Shown here: positions 59,854 through 64,000 of the stretch, piece by piece
How the letters are laid out: the number at the start of each line of letters is the position of its first letter
Numbering within the stretch: position 1 is the first letter of the stretch
NCBI GenBank assembly: GCA_947466075.1
Contig: CANIBP010000037.1
Span: forward strand, 1-64,000
Direction: 5' to 3'
Source of the DNA: Verrucomicrobiaceae bacterium
Lineage (GTDB): Bacteria > Verrucomicrobiota > Verrucomicrobiia > Verrucomicrobiales > Verrucomicrobiaceae
DNA: 64,000 bases
Made by a program: the position numbers and the translations under genes
Notes under the pieces: model-generated
Seen by the model: only the letters and a program-made list of their open reading frames with translations
Told to the model about the DNA's origin: nothing
Database searches by the model: none

Positions 59854-60540
59854 ATGAGAAATCCCAAAAGTAACCGGACGGTTACACGCCCCCCGGCTCG
59901 CGGCAAGAAAAAAGCGGACGACCTTTCCGTGCGAGCGCGTCTGCTCCAGTCCGCGCTCCATTTGTTCGCCGCGCACGGATACGACGGCGTCGCCGTGGAT
60001 GAGATTGTGGACCGCGCCGGGGCAAACAAGCGGATGGTTTACCACTATTTCGGCAGCAAGGAAGGCATCTACGGTGAGGTTCTCCGCACGGCTTTCGACC
60101 AGGTGGAAGCCGTGGAGGTCTCGTTGTTCCACCGCGACGGCACCGTGGGCGACCCCGTGCAGGCTTTGGAGCAGACCGTCGCCACATTTTTCGAGTATCT
60201 CCAGAATCACAACGACTTTGTGCGCCTTCTCCTGTGGGAAAACCTCAACGAGGGCCGGCATCTGAAGAAACTCCTTCGCCCCGTGTCCAAGAGCCCGACG
60301 CTCCGTCATCTTTCGCAGATCCTCGACGAAGGCGAGAGGGCGGGGTTGTTCCGGAGCGGTCTGGATCCGCGCAGCGTCTTCGTGGGCCTTCTCGGTCTCT
60401 GTCTGATCTATTTCTCAAACCGCCACACACTCTCCCTGACACTCGGCGTGGACATCTCGGCCAAAGCCTTCCTCCGGCGGGCGGCGCAACATTCCTGCGA
60501 CATCCTCCTTCATGGCATAGCGCGCTCGGAGAAAAAGTGA
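59854..60540 (+). CDS. TetR/AcrR-family transcriptional regulator
   Basis: The 228-residue protein has a helix-turn-helix domain at about 27-73 (RARLLQSALHLFAAHGYDGV, GANKRMVYHYFGSKEGIYGE) and a C-terminal ligand-binding domain (NHNDFVRLLLWENLNEGRHL). The annotated ATG gives a basic 20-residue tail ahead of the domain. An alternative GTG near 59929 would start just before the HTH and leave the palindrome 59870-59885 outside the coding region. TetR proteins usually repress their own promoter and the divergent one, here the DUF4838 pair. It ends in the inverted-repeat element 60534-60627. Confidence 0.92.
   Translation: MRNPKSNRTVTRPPARGKKKADDLSVRARLLQSALHLFAAHGYDGVAVDEIVDRAGANKRMVYHYFGSKEGIYGEVLRTAFDQVEAVEVSLFHRDGTVGDPVQALEQTVATFFEYLQNHNDFVRLLLWENLNEGRHLKKLLRPVSKSPTLRHLSQILDEGERAGLFRSGLDPRSVFVGLLGLCLIYFSNRHTLSLTLGVDISAKAFLRRAAQHSCDILLHGIARSEKK
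59870..59885. promoter_or_regulatory. TetR-type palindromic operator
   Basis: GTAACCG-GA-CGGTTAC is a perfect 7-bp-arm inverted repeat, 107 bases upstream of the first DUF4838 ATG. With the annotated TetR start it lies over codons 6-11. Size and symmetry fit a TetR dimer site. Binding by the adjacent regulator is inferred. Confidence 0.68.
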
Positions 60541-60627
60541 CCGGCCAGCGGCAGGGATGGCGGGAGTGGTGGAGTTTGTCCGCATTTCGTGAACCGCGAT
60601 GCGGACTGCCCCCGAGCCGGTCACTTT
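60534..60627. repeat. 94-bp element with 12-bp terminal inverted repeats closing two convergent genes
   Basis: AAAGTGACCGGC (60534-60545) and GCCGGTCACTTT (60616-60627) are perfect inverted repeats. The TGA in each arm is the stop codon of the TetR gene (left) and of the alpha/beta hydrolase (right). Inside lies a second hairpin, GTCCGCAT (60578-60585) with ATGCGGAC (60599-60606). It probably serves as a bidirectional terminator and resembles a REP-type repeat, different in sequence from copies A and B. Confidence 0.72.
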
Positions 60628-61718
60628 GCGACTTCCTGCACGGCGGATTTCACGCCCGCTTTCCCCAAGCTGAAATCGGCGGGTTGGCCGCGACGCTGAC
60701 GGGCGAGCCATTCGATGGCCGCGGCGGATTCGGAATCATGGCCGCCCTCGAACACGGTGACGCGTGCCTGCCCGGCGCTGCGCCGGAAGAGCACCGGCCT
60801 CACCCGTTCGGGATCCACCTGCGTCTCGCCAGCAAGCGCGGCGGGAATTTTTTGCTCCGCCACCATGGAGGCGATGTCCGCGTCGCTGATTTGTCGTGCC
60901 GTGTTGCCGCTGGCTGCCGCGAGCGCATTGAAGGCTCTGAGCGACTGGCTCACGGGGACCGAGCCGGCATGCCCGTCGTGGATGCCGGTGTTGATGTCGA
61001 GAGGCAGATCCTTCGCCGCAGCGAGGTGGAAAAGCGGGGAGCGCTTCCGGTATTCGGCATCCGTCTTCGCATCCGGAGGACCGCCGCAGGATTTCTCGAC
61101 CATGGATGCATAGCCGTCGTGATGGGCCGTGCTCTCGGCATGCCACGCGATGAGATCGGCGATTGGCACCCAGGCGCTCACTCCGGCCCACAACTGCGGG
61201 GCGCGGGTGGCCATGACGAGCGACATGTGTCCGCCGCCGGAGCCGCCCACGAGGTAGATGCGCTCGGCATCGATGCGGGCGTGTTTCTTTGCAAAGGCCA
61301 CGGCATCGAGGATGTCCTGCGAGGCCAGTTCGGAGGCGCAGGCTTCGGGGCGGTTGTTCGGTCCGCGGAAATCCGGCGCGAGCAGTGCCCAGCCGCGCTT
61401 TCTGGCCTGGGCGATCCATGATACGCCTTGTTCAAAGCCGCCGCTCCAAGTGTGCAGAAACACGAGGAGTGGCACGCTGGGGCCGGCGACATCCGGTGCC
61501 GCCTCATCCGGTCGATACCAGATGACCAATTGCTCCGTGCCGTCGGCGGAACTGGAGACCTTCGTGGCCTGCTTCTCCGCCTCGGCACGCCGTTCAGCCG
61601 CAGTGAGGCGTTTGGCTGGCGAGGGTGCTTCCGCAGCGATGAGCGAAGACGCAGAGAGAAGCAAGGCGATGGAACCGAGGGACAGGGTGAAAAATTGAAC
61701 AAAGCGCATTGCATTCAT
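60621..61718 (-). CDS. secreted alpha/beta hydrolase (prolyl-oligopeptidase-like)
   Basis: The start at 61718 (MNAMRFVQFFTLSLGSIALL) gives a signal peptide; 20 further codons overlap the neighbour's end. The 365-residue protein has VPLLVFLHTWSGG (oxyanion region), APDFRGPNNRP, the nucleophile elbow LVGGSGGGHMS (Ser160), and a late EGGHDSES containing the likely catalytic His. Family members are peptidases or carbohydrate esterases; the substrate is not known. The ceramidase-like gene upstream ends 56 bases before this start, so co-transcription is likely. Confidence 0.8.
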   Translation of the reverse strand: MNAMRFVQFFTLSLGSIALLLSASSLIAAEAPSPAKRLTAAERRAEAEKQATKVSSSADGTEQLVIWYRPDEAAPDVAGPSVPLLVFLHTWSGGFEQGVSWIAQARKRGWALLAPDFRGPNNRPEACASELASQDILDAVAFAKKHARIDAERIYLVGGSGGGHMSLVMATRAPQLWAGVSAWVPIADLIAWHAESTAHHDGYASMVEKSCGGPPDAKTDAEYRKRSPLFHLAAAKDLPLDINTGIHDGHAGSVPVSQSLRAFNALAAASGNTARQISDADIASMVAEQKIPAALAGETQVDPERVRPVLFRRSAGQARVTVFEGGHDSESAAAIEWLARQRRGQPADFSLGKAGVKSAVQEVAK

Positions 61719-61774
61719 GATGTGCGGGGTTGGGTGAAAGAACAATAACGGGCCAGATCGAGCGACGGCCTGCC

Positions 61775-63127
61775 TCACTGCCGAAGCAATTTCCCAATCG
61801 CGCCCATGAGCACTCCTTCCACTTCGGGTGAAGTGTTGCTGGAACTCGGCGATGTTTCGTAGCCACCCTCACCGTAGGCTTTCGCGGTGCCGATATAGCC
61901 GGGCCCGTAGTCGCCGTAGGCGGCCATGCAGACCCCGAGATCGGGGCGCAGCGCCTTTGCCGCGAGCTGGTATTCGACGAACAACTCGCCGGGCATATGC
62001 AGCACGCGGACCTTGCCGAGTGAAAGGCACGGCAGTTCGATCTCATGCCCTGCCGCGCATCGTCGCAGGAACGCCAGCCCGAGCGCGCCGGTCAGAAAGG
62101 GAGTTCCCGCGGTCTTTGCAATCTCCTCCTTGAGCGTTGTCTCTTTCAGATGGGTGGCGGGCGGCAATGCAACGCGCGCGACATTCCATGCGACATCGAC
62201 TGCGGCGAGTGGCGACTTCTGCGTCAGCTCAAAGGCGCGCTTCATGCCGTCGGCGAGACGTTGTGCGAGCACCATGCGGTTTTCGTGATTGCCGTCGTTG
62301 TATTTGCCAGCACCGATGTTTCCGCCCGCGCCATTGAAGTGAACGTGCAGCGCCTCAGGCACGCCCTGTCCGCGCATGAATCGCGCGATGCCCGGGAAAT
62401 CCGGGCTGGGAGTATTCGTCATGTAATAGCTCTGCGGATGGCACGCGTAATAAGTGAGCACAGCAATCGGCTTTTCATCATTCCAAAAACTGACGCACGA
62501 GACCGTCGGGTCGATCACGCCCTCCGGCTCCGCACGCAACGCGGGATCCTTTGCCGCCGTATAGCGCGTGATACGCACGCGGCCGTTGGGTCCCATGATG
62601 CGGCGGTTCGAGGCGACACCCTCGACTTTCGCCTCGCCGAATCCGATCTGCGTCACGGGCTGCGCCTTGGCCAAAGCGGCGCGTAACGCGTCTCCACTGC
62701 GCTTCATCAATTCGCGCGCGAACGTGCCATCCCATCTTCCGCACGGCAGGCCGGCGTCCTTCAGGATTGCTTCCGCGCCGAAATCGCAGGAGGGAGCATC
62801 GTGCTGGTGCAGCGCATGCAGGGCCACACGGCCAGCGCTGGTGCCCGCGGCCTGCGCGAGCGCTTCGCGGAACGCATCGTGACCCTCATTGGCGATGCCG
62901 ATCCAATCGATCGCGCACAGGACGATGGGCTCGCCCGCGCCGAGCAAAATGATGCCGCGACAGCGGAGTGACATCTCGTTTGTGCTTTCACAAACCTTGT
63001 AAGCCATCGTCGAGCCAACAGGCGGCGTGGCATCGACATCGAATGTGGCGAGCTTGAGTTTGTCCTGAGCCTGGGCTGCAAGTGCTGCCAGCGCGAACGC
63101 GGCGATAAGTGTGAGGATAGGTTTCAT
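61775..63127 (-). CDS. secreted neutral/alkaline ceramidase-like protein (divergent third member)
   Basis: The start at 63127 (MKPILTLIAAFALAALAAQA) gives a signal peptide. The 450-residue protein opens LKLATFDVDATPPVGS, has HALHQHDAP at 104-112 in place of the usual CATHTHSGP, then YYACHPQSYY and HFNGAGGNIGAGKYND. These are ceramidase-family positions with substitutions, so the metal site may be remodelled. Two other members in the window keep THTH. The gene lies 55 bases after the propeller gene at the right edge. Confidence 0.78.
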   Translation of the reverse strand: MKPILTLIAAFALAALAAQAQDKLKLATFDVDATPPVGSTMAYKVCESTNEMSLRCRGIILLGAGEPIVLCAIDWIGIANEGHDAFREALAQAAGTSAGRVALHALHQHDAPSCDFGAEAILKDAGLPCGRWDGTFARELMKRSGDALRAALAKAQPVTQIGFGEAKVEGVASNRRIMGPNGRVRITRYTAAKDPALRAEPEGVIDPTVSCVSFWNDEKPIAVLTYYACHPQSYYMTNTPSPDFPGIARFMRGQGVPEALHVHFNGAGGNIGAGKYNDGNHENRMVLAQRLADGMKRAFELTQKSPLAAVDVAWNVARVALPPATHLKETTLKEEIAKTAGTPFLTGALGLAFLRRCAAGHEIELPCLSLGKVRVLHMPGELFVEYQLAAKALRPDLGVCMAAYGDYGPGYIGTAKAYGEGGYETSPSSSNTSPEVEGVLMGAIGKLLRQ

Positions 63128-63182
63128 GAGAGGCGGATCGCTATTTGAGTTCTGCAGAGGAGGCCACGTGGATGACGCAGGA

Positions 63183-64000
63183 TCATCGTTCCGCCGCCGC
63201 TTTCTCCGGGACCTTGACCACATACACCTGCGGCGTTCCGGTCGCATCCGAGGTGAATGACACCCAGCGGTCGTCCGGACTGAACGAGGGATGCGGATGG
63301 GTCCATTGCGGGCCGTAGGCGCTTTCCGCGGTCACCTTCTCCGTCATCGTGGCCCAGCCTGGTGCTCCGTTGTCCGCGGGTAGCGGCAGAGGCTCGCGCC
63401 ACTGGCTGCCCTGATTGGTCGCCTTCGGATGACAGAGCGCTTCGTAGCCGCCGGTCACGGGATCGACCAGACACAGTCCGATGTCCGGCAGGTGCGAGTC
63501 GCACACGATCCGGCTGCCGTCGGAATTCGACGCGATATGCCAGGAGCTGAATTCTCGAATCGTCCGGATCGCTCCCGACGTCAGGTCCACCTCGTGCAGT
63601 CCGCGATGCCAGCATACCACGATGACCTTGTCCGAGCGCCCGAGGAAGGTCTCGTGGACAAACCACTCGTCGAGCCGGTTGGCGTAGAAGCAGCGATCGT
63701 CCCGTCCGTCGGTTCGCACCGTCCACAGCCGCGGGTCCGGTGGATCGGCGGAGTAAATCAAGCGCTCGGGATCGGTGGGATGAAACTGCGGATGATACAG
63801 CGCACGCACTCCGTCGAGGATCACATGGCTGCCGCTTCCATTGGTCTGGAACACGAGCAATCCCGCCTTGCCCGCCTTCGTCACCAGCGCGCAACCGTGT
63901 GTGCCGGTCGCATTGATCGTCACCTCACCCAACCCGGCTCCCGCGCAACTGGCGACCACGCGGGCTTCTTCCGTCGCGAGGTCGAGACGCCACGCCTTCC
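63183..64000 (-). CDS. oligogalacturonate-lyase-like beta-propeller protein, C-terminal part (cut by window edge)
   Basis: The frame is open to the window end and encodes at least 272 residues, starting within a blade (AWRLDLATEEARVVAS). It continues YHPQFHPTDPERLIYSADPP, RLWTVRTDGRDD, SRIVCDSHLPDIGLCLVDP and GPQWTHPHPSFSPDDRWVSF. The His-containing HPHPSFSP and the PD40-like blades match the oligogalacturonate lyase (PL22) fold, which cleaves unsaturated pectin fragments. The N-terminus, with part of the metal site, is outside the window, so function is provisional. If real, it extends the target glycans of this region to uronates. Confidence 0.68.
   Translation of the reverse strand, partial: KAWRLDLATEEARVVASCAGAGLGEVTINATGTHGCALVTKAGKAGLLVFQTNGSGSHVILDGVRALYHPQFHPTDPERLIYSADPPDPRLWTVRTDGRDDRCFYANRLDEWFVHETFLGRSDKVIVVCWHRGLHEVDLTSGAIRTIREFSSWHIASNSDGSRIVCDSHLPDIGLCLVDPVTGGYEALCHPKATNQGSQWREPLPLPADNGAPGWATMTEKVTAESAYGPQWTHPHPSFSPDDRWVSFTSDATGTPQVYVVKVPEKAAAER

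Overview
The window is high-GC DNA from a heterotrophic bacterium of the PVC group. Verrucomicrobiota is the most likely phylum. The reasons are PVC-typical families (DUF1549/DUF1553 proteins with an N-terminal CxxCH, DUF1501, PmoA-like DUF6807, large c-type-cytochrome/glucose-sorbosone dehydrogenase fusions, Tat-exported Gfo/Idh/MocA oxidoreductases and secreted sugar isomerases) and a genome style in which almost every gene starts with a signal peptide. No tRNA, rRNA or CRISPR was seen.

Layout. (1) Bases 1-129 are the 3' end of an IS4-type transposase, so an insertion sequence borders the left edge. (2) From about 169 to 48338 every gene lies on the minus strand. This run of some 25 genes is almost entirely secreted or periplasmic. 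In transcription order it holds: a PmoA-like/TPR protein, a TPR-DUF4838 protein, a Tat-exported esterase, a sugar isomerase, a GH84-like enzyme, a giant DUF4091 (GH123-like) protein, an FG-GAP protein, a truncated WD40 gene, a DUF1549/DUF1553-DUF1501-WD40 set, a decayed sialidase/SGNH pair, two Gfo/Idh/MocA oxidoreductases, an intact sialidase/SGNH/ceramidase-like/sialidase-like block, a sialate O-acetylesterase, a TPR protein, two DUF4838 proteins, a GH32-like propeller, a beta-helix protein, a second esterase and a second ceramidase-like protein. (3) A LysR regulator (48436-49386, plus) faces this run across a 97-base gap. (4) Next come a VanX-like dipeptidase (minus), a DUF1549/DUF1553 protein (plus) and a sugar dehydrogenase with three CxxCH motifs (minus). 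(5) A tandem DUF4838 pair (minus) faces a TetR regulator (59854-60540, plus). An alpha/beta hydrolase, a third ceramidase-like protein and the C-terminal part of an oligogalacturonate-lyase-like propeller fill the right edge.

Inferred joint role: extracellular breakdown of decorated, amino-sugar- or uronate-containing glycoconjugates. Esterases and sialate-O-acetylesterase would remove acyl groups. Sialidase-fold, GH84-like, GH123-like and DUF4838 proteins would cut or bind glycans. Oxidoreductases, an isomerase and PQQ/cytochrome proteins would process the released sugars. No SusC/D pair, transporter or sulfatase is visible, so uptake must be encoded elsewhere. The substrate is not proven.

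The most notable non-coding observations are a shared palindromic operator in two divergent intergenic regions, a TetR-type palindrome at the DUF4838/TetR divergence, two copies of a 108-109 bp inverted-repeat element whose ends supply stop codons to neighbouring genes, another inverted-repeat element that closes both members of a convergent pair, a 16-bp x5 tandem repeat, and a zone of gene decay (about 23.8-32.6 kb) with a partial segmental duplication.
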